Part shown: positions 7,594 through 13,810 of the stretch, one piece after another
How the letters are laid out: each line of letters opens with the position of its first letter
Position numbering within the stretch: position 1 is the first letter of the stretch
NCBI GenBank assembly: GCA_028282595.1
Contig: JANQHQ010000018.1
Location: forward strand, 1 to 19,382
Length of the DNA stretch: 19,382 nt
Direction: 5' to 3'
Source: Chlorobium sp.
GTDB lineage: Bacteria > Bacteroidota > Chlorobiia > Chlorobiales > Chlorobiaceae
The notes under the pieces: model-generated
What the model was told of the DNA's origin: nothing
The model's database searches: none
Seen by the model: the letters and a program-made list of their open reading frames with translations, nothing else
Program-made: the position numbers and the translations under genes

Positions 7594-7926
7594 TCAGGCA
7601 AGCGGGCTGATCGACGAGGGCGAATCGTGACTCCCCTGCCGGCCGGTTACCTCCCTGTGCAGCAAACCAGCCGTTTCCGTGCACGCCCTCTGCAGCTCGC
7701 AGCATCTCTCGCGCAGGGAATCGAGCTCGCCCGTCGTTCGCTCTATCGCGCCCACACAGGTGGCGAACCTGCGCTCTATCTCACCGAGCATCCGTTTTTT
7801 TTCGACCGCGTCACAGCCGCCGGAACATGCGCCGAGCTGTTTTCTGCAGTCTGAAACACAAGCCTCCAGACGCCGGATCTCCTTTTCGAGAATCGCCACG
7901 GCATCCTGCACCTGATCGTTTTGCAT
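7594..7926 (-). CDS. Small Cys-rich coiled-coil protein, unknown
   Basis: I do not recognise a family. The 110-residue product is mostly charged helix with a heptad-like pattern (IEKEIRRLE-like stretches, then KKRMLGEIERRF and GELDSLRERCCELQ) and would form a coiled coil. It has eight cysteines, placed as CVSDC, CSGGC, a single Cys, CC and a last Cys, which could bind metal or form disulphides; no signal peptide is seen, so it is probably cytoplasmic. An AGAGGAG ribosome-binding site lies directly upstream (7929-7935), although the gap to the ATG is short, and this supports a real gene. It is the last gene of the minus-strand series and meets the glmU-like gene tail to tail with 18 bp between stop codons. 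Confidence 0.7.
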   Translation of the reverse strand: MQNDQVQDAVAILEKEIRRLEACVSDCRKQLGACSGGCDAVEKKRMLGEIERRFATCVGAIERTTGELDSLRERCCELQRACTETAGLLHREVTGRQGSHDSPSSISPLA

Positions 7927-7950
7927 CGCTCCTCTTTACGGTTTTCCAAA

Positions 7951-7965
7951 GGCCGCAGGCCGGCC
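7951..7965 (-). terminator. Weak GC hairpin before coiled-coil gene
   Basis: On the minus strand GGCCG and CGGCC pair around a 5-nt loop, followed by TTTGG. It lies after the membrane-protein stop codon and before the coiled-coil gene. The T-run is too short for a confident intrinsic terminator; it may only reduce read-through. Confidence 0.2.
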
Positions 7966-8019
7966 GCATCCGAAATGTACGCATTCGGGCTCACGTATGA
8001 AACACAGGCCCGGCAGGGT

Positions 8020-8439
8020 TCATTCTCCCCGACGGCATCCTCCGACCAGCAGATAGAACAGCGGGCCGGCAAGAATATAAAAAGGATAGGCAAAGAGGGG
8101 AATATGAATGATCTGTGATCCGAACATGCCGGAATCGCCTGCGATTCTATGGATGTCGAGCAGGTGATAGCCGACATATTCGACGACGATCAACCCGAAC
8201 CAGTAGAGCAGCGTAACGCCCCGGACCGTTCTGAGATTCAATTTTCTGGCCAGCACGGGCACGAGCGCGAGTCCCGCACTCCACAGCAGAACCGGCGTGG
8301 CGTTTACCGACCCCACCCAGATATTGTAGCGGTTGTACTCGTACATTCCGCTCAACGCAACCCACAAGAGAGCGATCAAAAAAGCGAGAATCGGGGTGTA
8401 CAGCCTGTTTGCAGCGATCCGCCGCCCTGTCTTACGCAC
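8020..8439 (-). CDS. Four-helix inner-membrane protein, unknown
   Basis: The 139-residue product has four strongly hydrophobic segments: about residues 15-31, 48-64, 75-97 and 111-131, joined by short loops containing EYNRYN, RKLNLRT and LDIHRI. The N-terminus (RKTGRRIAANR) is basic and the C-terminus ends GGCRRGE. I do not recognise the family. The start is GTG at 8439, 10 bp after the VOC gene stop; no ATG occurs until residue 32, which would remove the first helix. The close spacing suggests co-transcription with the VOC gene. Function is unknown; conserved-looking Tyr/His/Asp residues at helix ends (YNRYN, YVGYHLLDIH) are the features to test against relatives. Confidence 0.75.
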   Translation of the reverse strand: MRKTGRRIAANRLYTPILAFLIALLWVALSGMYEYNRYNIWVGSVNATPVLLWSAGLALVPVLARKLNLRTVRGVTLLYWFGLIVVEYVGYHLLDIHRIAGDSGMFGSQIIHIPLFAYPFYILAGPLFYLLVGGCRRGE

Positions 8440-8449
8440 GACAAACCGT

Positions 8450-8953
8450 TCACTTTCTGCTTCGCCTGGGCTTTGTCCCCCCGTTGCCTGCAGTGAGTTT
8501 TTTTCTTGCCTGGGAAGCGAGTTTGTCGGGGGAGCGACTGTCGATATCCGTCCCGGAGGCGTCGAGCCCCCTCGATTTCATCGAATAGAATTCGATGAGA
8601 TTGCCGTCCGGGTCCATGACGAAAAACGCCCGGCCTTCCCGACGCTGCGCCGGCCTTGTGACGAGGTGAACGCCCTGGCTGTAGAAATGATCGGCAGCTT
8701 CGTCGACTTCGACGTCGCTCGGCAGCCTGAAGCCGAAGTGATCGACCCGTATATCGCGGGCTTCGGGCACTCCCGGAGTTTCGGCCTTGACAAGGACGAT
8801 CATGTCGGAATTGACCCTGAGATAGGAGATATTGGCGCCCGCCCTGAATTCGACCTTCAGCCCGAGAATACCGACGTAAAACTCCTCGGCCGCCCGGATA
8901 TCGTTGACCCTCAGGGTGATCTGGTTAATCCCCGTCAGCTTCATCTTCTTCAT
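8450..8953 (-). CDS. VOC-fold (glyoxalase/FosA-like) protein
   Basis: This 167-residue protein has the paired beta-alpha-beta-beta-beta modules of the vicinal oxygen chelate fold: ITLRVNDIRAAEEFYVGILG in the first and VDHFGFRL plus MDPDGNLIEFYS in the second. Aligning with FosA-type proteins, two of the three metal ligands are His72 and Glu121, while the first position holds Gln11 in place of the more common His; Gln is an accepted ligand in human-type glyoxalase I. The substrate is unknown. After residue 124 there is a basic, low-complexity tail of about 40 residues (ending KPRRSRK) not usual in the family. The ATG at 8953 overlaps the 3' end of rpoZ by 29 bp; ATG at 8944 is an alternative that also overlaps. 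Translational coupling to rpoZ is likely. Confidence 0.85.
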   Translation of the reverse strand: MKKMKLTGINQITLRVNDIRAAEEFYVGILGLKVEFRAGANISYLRVNSDMIVLVKAETPGVPEARDIRVDHFGFRLPSDVEVDEAADHFYSQGVHLVTRPAQRREGRAFFVMDPDGNLIEFYSMKSRGLDASGTDIDSRSPDKLASQARKKLTAGNGGTKPRRSRK

Positions 8954-9278
8954 TGTCCACTGATTTGGCGGCGCTTGCCGGTTCCTCTATCCTGTAATCG
9001 TAGCGCTCGTCAAGATACTCCCCGATCGCCTGCTGCGCGGATTTCGGCCGGCTCTCGAATTCGAGGCTGATCGCAACCTGCTCGGGAAAAATCTTGTCCG
9101 ACTCGGATTCGCTGGCCGGATTGCGGATCATCTCCTTGTAGGGCAGCAACTTCTCCTCGAGCTCGGCGCGCTCCTCGTCATGAACTTCCTTGGCCCTCCT
9201 GGACATGGCGACGACCGCTTCGTACAGGTTGTCGTGCCTGTCGCGAAGCTTGTTCAGATCAACGGGTGTAACGGACAT
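8925..9278 (-). CDS. rpoZ: RNA polymerase omega subunit
   Basis: The 117-residue product looks like the Bacteroidota/Chlorobiota form of RpoZ, the small subunit that helps fold and assemble the beta-prime subunit. The N-terminal half contains DNLYEAVVAMSRRAKEV, equivalent to the conserved helix that clasps beta-prime, followed by an acidic linker, SLEFESRPKSAQQAIGEYLDERY and a D/E-rich tail. The adjacent gmk gene, 15 bp upstream, supports the call because gmk-rpoZ is a widespread arrangement. Similarity to E. coli omega is low, so the identification leans on this neighbourhood. The 3' end overlaps the start of the VOC gene. Confidence 0.82.
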   Translation of the reverse strand: MSVTPVDLNKLRDRHDNLYEAVVAMSRRAKEVHDEERAELEEKLLPYKEMIRNPASESESDKIFPEQVAISLEFESRPKSAQQAIGEYLDERYDYRIEEPASAAKSVDNEEDEADGD

Positions 9279-9293
9279 GGTTTCTCACTCTGT

Positions 9294-9869
9294 TTACGTG
9301 TTGGAAATAAAATCGGAAATCAGGGCGGTAATCTCACGAACGGCTGTCTGCAGATCGTCATTGACGACACTGCAATCGAACCTGTCGGCCTGGGAAAGCT
9401 CGAAACCCGCTCTCTCCAGGCGGATCTGCAAAGCCTCTTCGTCCTCACTGTCCCGCCGCCGCAGCCTCTTTTTCAGTTCTTCAAGGCTCGGAGGCAGCAG
9501 AAAAATCAACAGGGAACGATCCCGAAACCGCTGTTTGAGGTTCAGCGCCCCTTTGACATCGAGGTCCAGAAGGAGGTTTTTGCCTGCATTGACGGCCTCC
9601 ACCGTCTTGTCGAGCAAGGTACCGTAATAGTTACCGAAAAAATATTCGTACTCGATAAACCCGTTGCGCCTGATCCGATCCTCGAACTCCTCTCTTGTCA
9701 GATAATAGTAATTCTTTCCCTCTTCTTCACCCGCGCGAACGGGGCGGGTCGTGGCCGATATCGAAAACTCGAGGTTCGGGATGTTTTCCATGACCATCCT
9801 TGCGACGGTTGACTTTCCGGTCCCCGAGGGGGCTGAAAACACTATCAGTTTTCCTTGCTTTTCCGTCAT
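9294..9869 (-). CDS. gmk: Guanylate kinase
   Basis: Guanylate kinase phosphorylates GMP to GDP. With the ATG at 9869 the protein is 191 residues, a normal length. It shows the P-loop SAPSGTGKST (12-21), the GMP-binding SATTRPVRAGEEEGKNYYY, then GFIEYEYFFGNYYGT and the LDLDVKGA motif before a helical C-terminus. The frame is open upstream to 10133, but the extra 88 residues run into yicC and carry no family similarity, so that start is rejected. It lies 47 bp after yicC and 15 bp before rpoZ, consistent with a yicC-gmk-rpoZ operon. Confidence 0.97.
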   Translation of the reverse strand: MTEKQGKLIVFSAPSGTGKSTVARMVMENIPNLEFSISATTRPVRAGEEEGKNYYYLTREEFEDRIRRNGFIEYEYFFGNYYGTLLDKTVEAVNAGKNLLLDLDVKGALNLKQRFRDRSLLIFLLPPSLEELKKRLRRRDSEDEEALQIRLERAGFELSQADRFDCSVVNDDLQTAVREITALISDFISNT

Positions 9870-9916
9870 CTGTTCCGATGTGTCGGCCTTGTGGCGATTC
9901 GACGGATCGCCGGCTC

Positions 9917-10804
9917 CTATTCGATGTTCTGAATCTGCTCGCGGATCTTCTCCAGTTCTTCCTTGACCTGTACGATCTTCTGGGAGATATCCGCATTCTG
10001 CGATTTCGAGGCGATCGTATTCGCTTCCCTGAGCTGCTCCTGAAGCAGGAAGTTGAGTTTTCGCCCGGAACCGCCCGCCTCGTCGAGCAACTCCTCGATA
10101 AAAAACTTGTTGTGGCTCGAAAAGCGGGTGCACTCCTCGGTGATATCGAGCTTGTCGGCCGCGAGAACGAGCTCCATCTCGACCCGTTCCCGGCCGTAGG
10201 CCGTATCGTCCCCCGCGATGGAGGTTATTCGTTCGGCGAGCTTGCGCCGCACGGCGTCCATGTTGCCGAGAGAAAGCTCGCGTATCTCCCTGAGCGTCCC
10301 GTTGATGGAGTCGATCCGTTCCTGAAAGTCCCCGGCCAGTTCCTTTCCTTCCTGCGCTCTCATTTTCTTGAGGTTTCCGGCAGCCTTGACGAGCGTTTCC
10401 CTGACAAACGGCCAGATCTCTTCGGTCTGTTCGAGCAGCTTGTTGCCGGAATCGAATATCTCCGAGAACCTGAGCATGTGGTCGAGCGTGACAGGGGATT
10501 CGAGACCGGCCTCCCGCCTGACGGTTTCGAGCAGGTCCCGGCAGGCTCTCGTTTTCTCACTGTTCACGACAAGAGGCATCTGCAGATCGTCGTCGAGCTG
10601 CACCTGGAGATAGGCTGAAATTTTACCTCTCTGAAAGTACGACCTGATAAGATCCCTGGACTCGAGCTCGTAAGGGGCGAACTGACGGGGAAGCTTGACG
10701 CTTATCTCCGCAAAGCGGTTGTTGACCGAACGGATTTCCGCAACGACACGCACTCCGCCTTTCACGCACTCCGCACTTCCATAGCCGGTCATGCTTTCCA
10801 ACAT
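9917..10804 (-). CDS. yicC: YicC family endoribonuclease
   Basis: The 295-residue protein is of the YicC type, now regarded as an endoribonuclease in E. coli. The N-terminal domain starts MLESMTGYGSAE and continues with EIRSVNNRFAEISVKLPRQ; the C-terminal domain has the characteristic VEMELVLAADKLDITEECTR and SHNKFFIEELLD followed by GRKLNFLLQEQLREANTI, which carries the conserved Glu-rich helix. Length is usual for the family. The start at 10804 puts MTGYG four residues in, as in other members. Its position directly upstream of gmk is a common arrangement. A 10-bp inverted repeat (10840-10862) separates it from rpsO. Confidence 0.95.
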   Translation of the reverse strand: MLESMTGYGSAECVKGGVRVVAEIRSVNNRFAEISVKLPRQFAPYELESRDLIRSYFQRGKISAYLQVQLDDDLQMPLVVNSEKTRACRDLLETVRREAGLESPVTLDHMLRFSEIFDSGNKLLEQTEEIWPFVRETLVKAAGNLKKMRAQEGKELAGDFQERIDSINGTLREIRELSLGNMDAVRRKLAERITSIAGDDTAYGRERVEMELVLAADKLDITEECTRFSSHNKFFIEELLDEAGGSGRKLNFLLQEQLREANTIASKSQNADISQKIVQVKEELEKIREQIQNIE

Positions 10805-10839
10805 AGTACTGAAAGGTTAGATTCATAGAAACGGGAATA

Positions 10840-10862
10840 CCTGCAGGACATGGTCCTGCAGG
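10840..10862 (-). repeat. 10-bp perfect inverted repeat between rpsO and yicC
   Basis: CCTGCAGGAC and GTCCTGCAGG form a perfect 10-bp stem with a 3-nt loop, in the 95-bp gap between rpsO and yicC. On the minus strand it is followed by TATTCCCGTTTC, which is not a good T-run. It could be a partial terminator, an mRNA-stabilising hairpin at the rpsO 3' end, or a protein-binding palindrome. Confidence 0.5.
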
Positions 10863-10889
10863 ATACCGGGCGAAGCATATGTCTTCCTG

Positions 10890-10913
10890 AAAAAAAACCT
10901 TATTTACGAAGGT
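10890..10913 (-). terminator. Candidate terminator overlapping the rpsO stop
   Basis: On the minus strand ACCTT and AAGGT pair around a 7-nt loop containing the end of the rpsO reading frame, followed immediately by eight T residues. The stem is only 5 bp and overlaps the stop codon, so it is weak and would compete with ribosomes. It may give partial termination after rpsO. Confidence 0.3.
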
Positions 10914-11169
10914 CGAGATCCGCCAGGACCTTGCGGTAGCGCTCGATATCGGTTTTGTTCAGGTATGCAAGAAGCTTTTTTCTTTTTCCGACAAGCTTGA
11001 GCAGACCGTGACGGGAATGGTTGTCCTTCGGATGCCCCCTCAAATGTTCGGTAAGATCCCTTATGCGTCTGCTGAAAATGGCAATCTGAACTTCCGCCTG
11101 TCCGGTATTCTGCTCTCCGCCACCGAACTGCTTGATAATATCCGATTTGGTTTCCTTTGCCAGACTCAT
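10900..11169 (-). CDS. rpsO: 30S ribosomal protein S15
   Basis: S15 binds 16S rRNA early in assembly of the 30S central domain. The 89-residue sequence is full length: TKSDIIKQFGGGEQNTGQAEVQIA at the start, IRDLTEHLRGHPKDNHSRHGL containing the conserved His/Asp/Ser rRNA-contact residues, and LVGKRKKLLAYLNKTDIERY. It lies 46 bp after ribF on the same strand. The usual downstream pnp gene is absent; yicC follows instead. In E. coli S15 represses its own mRNA through a 5' structure; the short upstream gap here shows nothing I can identify as an equivalent. Confidence 0.98.
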   Translation of the reverse strand: MSLAKETKSDIIKQFGGGEQNTGQAEVQIAIFSRRIRDLTEHLRGHPKDNHSRHGLLKLVGKRKKLLAYLNKTDIERYRKVLADLDLRK

Positions 11170-11215
11170 GAGCTGTCATTTAAGTATTTACAATCACAAG
11201 ATCACGAATATACTA

Positions 11216-12175
11216 TTATTTATCGTATCGCTCCACTACTTTTTCATCTTTCTGCAACTGTTCCCGCAGTTCGCCCAGTGAACGGAAACGCATCTCGTCG
11301 CGCAGACGGTCCAGCAGGTAAAATGTCAGTTTCCTGCCGTAAAGCTCTTCCGAGTGGCCGAGAATGTGCGCTTCCACCGCCGGACTTCCTTCCGGCGAAA
11401 CGGTCGGTTTCGTGCCGATATTCATCATGGCCTTGTATTCCCTGCCGTCGATGCATGTCGAAGCGACGTACACACCGTGTTTCGGCAACAGTTTTCCGGA
11501 ACCGATGCGAAGGTTCACGGTCGGAAACCCTATGCTGCGTCCTCTCTTGGCGCCATGTACGACCTCGCCCGAAATCATGTAGGGCGCTCCGAGAAACAGG
11601 TTCGCTTCCCTGATGCGGCCTTCGCGGAGAAACGAGCGGATTCTCGTGCTTGAAAAGTGCTCCGCCTGCAGGCGAACCTCATCGACCACTTCCACCGAAA
11701 ACCCCTTCTTCGAGGCTGTTCGCCGCAACGTACCGACACCGCCCCTGCGGCCCCGTCCGAAACCGTGATCGTAACCGATGACAACTCTTTTCGCCCCGAT
11801 AAGGCCGAGGAGAACCGTATCGATAAAGAACTCGGAACTCTGCGCGGCGAAATCCTTATCGAAACTCACCACAAACAGCCAGTCGACCCCGAGAGTCTCC
11901 AGGAGTTCGGCTTTTTCATCGAGCAGCGTCAGGAGCCCCGAAACCCCGCCCCGGTCGCCGATCACCGATCTCGGATGCGGCTCGAAGGTGACAACGACAC
12001 TGCGCAGGTTTCTTGCGGAAGCCGCGTCGACAAGTTTTCCGATAATACGCCGGTGCCCGGCGTGAACCCCGTCGTACGAACCGACGGTCACGACCGACGG
12101 TTCGGCGGCAAACGCCATTTCCTCGCCGGTATCGTAGTCCGTGACGCGACCGTCCTTGTAGAGCGCAATACGCAT
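11216..12175 (-). CDS. ribF: Bifunctional riboflavin kinase / FAD synthetase
   Basis: RibF phosphorylates riboflavin to FMN and adenylates FMN to FAD. The N-terminal FAD synthetase domain shows TVGSYDGVHAGH (30-41), the nucleotidyltransferase HxGH-type motif, and TFEPHPR (63-69), with SSTRIR (175-180). The C-terminal kinase domain has GEVVHGAKRGRSIGFPTVNL (203-222) and the Glu-containing VEAHILG. Length of 319 residues is normal. The start ATG is preceded only by AGG two bases away, inside one copy of a 21-bp direct repeat (12178-12198), so initiation may be inefficient or controlled by that sequence. It sits after truB in the common truB-ribF-rpsO order, but a 454-bp repeat-filled spacer intervenes. 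FMN made here would serve the Fni enzyme of the same window. Confidence 0.97.
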   Translation of the reverse strand: MRIALYKDGRVTDYDTGEEMAFAAEPSVVTVGSYDGVHAGHRRIIGKLVDAASARNLRSVVVTFEPHPRSVIGDRGGVSGLLTLLDEKAELLETLGVDWLFVVSFDKDFAAQSSEFFIDTVLLGLIGAKRVVIGYDHGFGRGRRGGVGTLRRTASKKGFSVEVVDEVRLQAEHFSSTRIRSFLREGRIREANLFLGAPYMISGEVVHGAKRGRSIGFPTVNLRIGSGKLLPKHGVYVASTCIDGREYKAMMNIGTKPTVSPEGSPAVEAHILGHSEELYGRKLTFYLLDRLRDEMRFRSLGELREQLQKDEKVVERYDK

Positions 12176-12177
12176 AA

Positions 12178-12198
12178 CCTAAACTGAACGTTTCAACA
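12178..12198 (-). repeat. 21-bp direct repeat, copy next to ribF start
   Basis: This 21-bp sequence (on the plus strand beginning CCTAAACTGAACG) is identical to 12563-12583. It ends two bases before the ribF ATG on the minus strand and includes the only AGG near that start. It equals the 3' arm of the hairpin at 12563-12609. Confidence 0.8.
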
Positions 12199-12320
12199 GG
12201 GCACCTCTATTAATTTGTTGCGCGCCCCGAATACTTCGTTGTCCCGACCTTGTCAGGACTCCGGTTTCAAAGTTTATCCCGATTGCTATCGGGACTCATG
12301 ATAATACATAGAGGCACCCT
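12198..12320 (-). ncRNA. Candidate structured RNA, multibranched, about 123 nt
   Basis: Read on the minus strand the segment closes with a 13-bp stem, AGGGTGCCTCTAT (12320-12308) with ATAGAGGTGCCCT (12210-12198). It encloses a 7-bp hairpin TCCCGAT-AGCA-ATCGGGA (12294-12277) and a second arm made of ACTTTG/CGAAGT (12273-12268 with 12238-12233) and GTCCTGAC-AAG-GTCGGGAC (12259-12241). The outer stem has adjacent U-G and G-U pairs, and both helices of the second arm have one U-G. On the opposite strand these become A-C mismatches, so the fold is better as minus-strand RNA, the direction of truB-ribF transcription. It could also be a MITE-like element with imperfect terminal inverted repeats. No family assignment is made. 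Confidence 0.45.
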
Positions 12321-12353
12321 TTAAAGAGCGTGCGATCAAACAAATGCCATATG

Positions 12354-12411
12354 TTTCGACACCGATACCGACGGTGAACCCCGAAAGAAGGAACATCGGA
12401 GATCGGGGTCG
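12354..12411 (-). repeat. Dispersed GATTTCCGATTG module, copy 2
   Basis: On the minus strand the module reads CGACCCCGATCTCCGATG, then TTTCGGGGTTCACCGTCGG and ends ATCGGTGTCGAAAC. It aligns with copies 1 and 3 with substitutions but apparently no internal indels. It lies about 37 bp from copy 3 in the same orientation, as a tandem pair. Confidence 0.6.
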
Positions 12412-12450
12412 GGATCGGGTTTCGGGGTCGAATGAGTTGCGGTAATGTTC

Positions 12451-12610
12451 GATTCCGATTCCGACACCGACGGCGAGTCCCGAAACAAGAACAATCGGAA
12501 ATCGGGGTCGATTGTATTTCAATAGATTTACGGTAACCGGTGATGCGCGCAGCTTAATAACTCCTAAACTGAACGTTTCAACAAATACTCGACAATCGCT
12601 CAATTTAGGT
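12451..12610 (-). repeat. Long dispersed repeat, copy A (includes module copy 3)
   Basis: Read on the minus strand it begins ACCTAAATTGAGCGATTG, includes GAGTTATTAAGCTGCGC and CATCACCGGTTACCGTA, and ends with the module GACCCCGATTTCCGATTG to CGGAATCGGAA. The same sequence occurs on the plus strand at 19118-19270. By eye the two differ by about ten substitutions and three indels, the largest being seven bases present only here. The first 23 bases are identical. It starts 19 bp downstream of the truB stop codon. Confidence 0.85.
12563..12583 (-). repeat. 21-bp direct repeat, copy inside long repeat A
   Basis: Identical to 12178-12198. Here it is the 3' arm of an imperfect hairpin whose 5' arm is CCTAAATTGAGCG (12609-12597, minus strand); the arms give 13 consecutive RNA pairs including two G-U pairs. 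The two copies are 385 bp apart, start to start. Confidence 0.8.
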
Positions 12611-12629
12611 ATAACCCGCTTCCCGATTG

Positions 12630-13394
12630 TTATCTTTTCGGCCGTGGATCCCGGTTCGTCGCAGGCTCCCGACCGGCGGCTTCAACGATGACCCCGACCA
12701 GTTCGTCGACGCTCAATGCGTCCGTGACACTGAATTTCCCGATGGAGGTTCGCCTGAGCGTGACGAGGTATCCTCCCACCCCGAGTTTTTCTCCGAGTTC
12801 ATGAGCCAGAACCCTTATATAGGCGCCCTTGGAAACGGTAACGCTGAAATGCACCAGGGGAAGCTCGACCGATGTGATCCTGAAATCCCTGACCTCTATC
12901 TCCCGCGCCTTCCTCTCCCTGACGTTCTTACCCTTGCGCGCGAGCTCGTAGAGGCGCTTGCCCTGATGCCAAACGGCGGAATGCATCGGGGGTTGCTGCA
13001 TCTGACGGCCCTCAAGCGCCGCCGTCGCCGCCTCTATTTCCGTGAAGGAGAGATGCTCCACCGAACGGTGTCCGTACTCGGGGGTTTCCGTATCGTGGCT
13101 TTCCGTGACGACGCCGAGCTTCACGGCGCCCTCGTACGACTTGTCGAGCACCTCGAGGGAAGCGATCTCCCGTGTTTTTTTCCCGGTAGCGAGAATAAGC
13201 AGGCCGCTCGCCCTCGGATCGAGCGTACCGCTGTGCCCGACTTTTCTCTTCAGTCCCAGAGCGGTGTAGGTGTTTCTGATTTTGGCCACGACGTCGAACG
13301 ACGTCCAGCCCACGGGTTTGTCGACAAACAGAAAGTCGCCGTTTTCGCTTACGACCGCAGCCCCGCCACCATCACTTTCCATACGCTGGCGCAC
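12630..13394 (-). CDS. truB: tRNA pseudouridine(55) synthase TruB
   Basis: TruB makes the universal pseudouridine 55 in the T-loop of tRNAs. The catalytic motif GHSGTLDP (53-60) carries the nucleophile Asp59, preceded by FVDKPVGWTSFDVV and followed by RASGLLILATGKKT. Other family segments are YEGAVKLGV and QQPPMHSAVWHQGKRLYELAR. The 254-residue length matches shorter TruB forms without a full PUA domain. The GTG at 13394 overlaps the last base of the rbfA stop (TAGTG) and has GGGGAG 10-15 bases upstream; an ATG at 13382 is an alternative start four residues later. Overlap suggests coupling with rbfA. The downstream side enters the repeat spacer. Confidence 0.96.
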   Translation of the reverse strand: MRQRMESDGGGAAVVSENGDFLFVDKPVGWTSFDVVAKIRNTYTALGLKRKVGHSGTLDPRASGLLILATGKKTREIASLEVLDKSYEGAVKLGVVTESHDTETPEYGHRSVEHLSFTEIEAATAALEGRQMQQPPMHSAVWHQGKRLYELARKGKNVRERKAREIEVRDFRITSVELPLVHFSVTVSKGAYIRVLAHELGEKLGVGGYLVTLRRTSIGKFSVTDALSVDELVGVIVEAAGREPATNRDPRPKR

Positions 13395-13771
13395 TACCGG
13401 GTCTTCTCCCCGCCCTGCTCGTTATCCGAATTCCCCAGGGCCTCTCTCAGCAGTTCCTCGATCCTGTTCGCCTGTTCGAAAAGCCGGTCTTCGTAGAATT
13501 CAAGCTCCGGAATGCGGCGGAACTGATGGCGAATCCTTGCTGACAGCAGTTTCCTGATAGAACGCGTCTCGTTCTGCAGATGCCCGACAGCCTCCTTCCG
13601 CTCCTTTTCACTCCCGATAACGGAAATGTAGATCCGGGCTATTCCAAGATCGGCTGTAACCTTCACACCGGTAACGGTCAGAAGAGGACCGCTTCTGGGC
13701 AGTTCCTTTTCGAATATCGCTCCGAGCTCCTTCTGGAGCAGAGAGGCGACCTTGTCCGTACGAATCGACAT
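13394..13771 (-). CDS. rbfA: Ribosome-binding factor A
   Basis: RbfA helps late maturation of the 30S subunit at the 5' end of 16S rRNA. The 125-residue protein has the KH-like fold signature: MSIRTDKVASLLQKELGAIF at the start, the strand DLGIARIYISVIGSEKERKEAV, then LQNETRSIRKLLSARIRHQFRRIPELEFYED with the family's RxPxLxF segment, and a charged C-terminal tail. It lies between infB and truB, its usual place, 39 bp after infB, and overlaps truB by one base if the GTG start of truB is used. Confidence 0.96.
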   Translation of the reverse strand: MSIRTDKVASLLQKELGAIFEKELPRSGPLLTVTGVKVTADLGIARIYISVIGSEKERKEAVGHLQNETRSIRKLLSARIRHQFRRIPELEFYEDRLFEQANRIEELLREALGNSDNEQGGEKTR

Positions 13772-13810
13772 AGTTCAACCATCAGTTAATCGTTCACCCC
13801 CGGCCTGTTT

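Larger units (their letters stand above)
12176..12629. other. truB-ribF spacer filled with repeats and RNA-like folds
   Basis: No protein gene is supported in these 454 bp. Read on the minus strand from truB, it holds a hairpin of about 47 nt with 13-bp arms (12609-12563), a linker, two modules of the dispersed family in the same orientation (12512-12448 and 12411-12354), a potential multibranched RNA (12320-12198) and a second copy of one hairpin arm abutting ribF. The first two parts plus the first module make up a repeat of about 155 bp that recurs inverted at the right end. A 105-codon frame here is made of repeat sequence and is not regarded as a gene. Confidence 0.75.

Noticed and set aside
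9870..10133. Upstream extension of gmk
   Set aside because: The added 88 residues overlap yicC and precede the normal family start (MTEKQGKLIVFSAPSGTGKS).
12286..12603. Minus-strand open frame of 105 codons in the truB-ribF spacer
   Set aside because: It is built from the hairpin, two tandem module copies and part of the structured segment. The frame stays open because module copies lack internal indels, but copy B at 19118-19270 carries indels that break it, and the peptide is not like a known protein.
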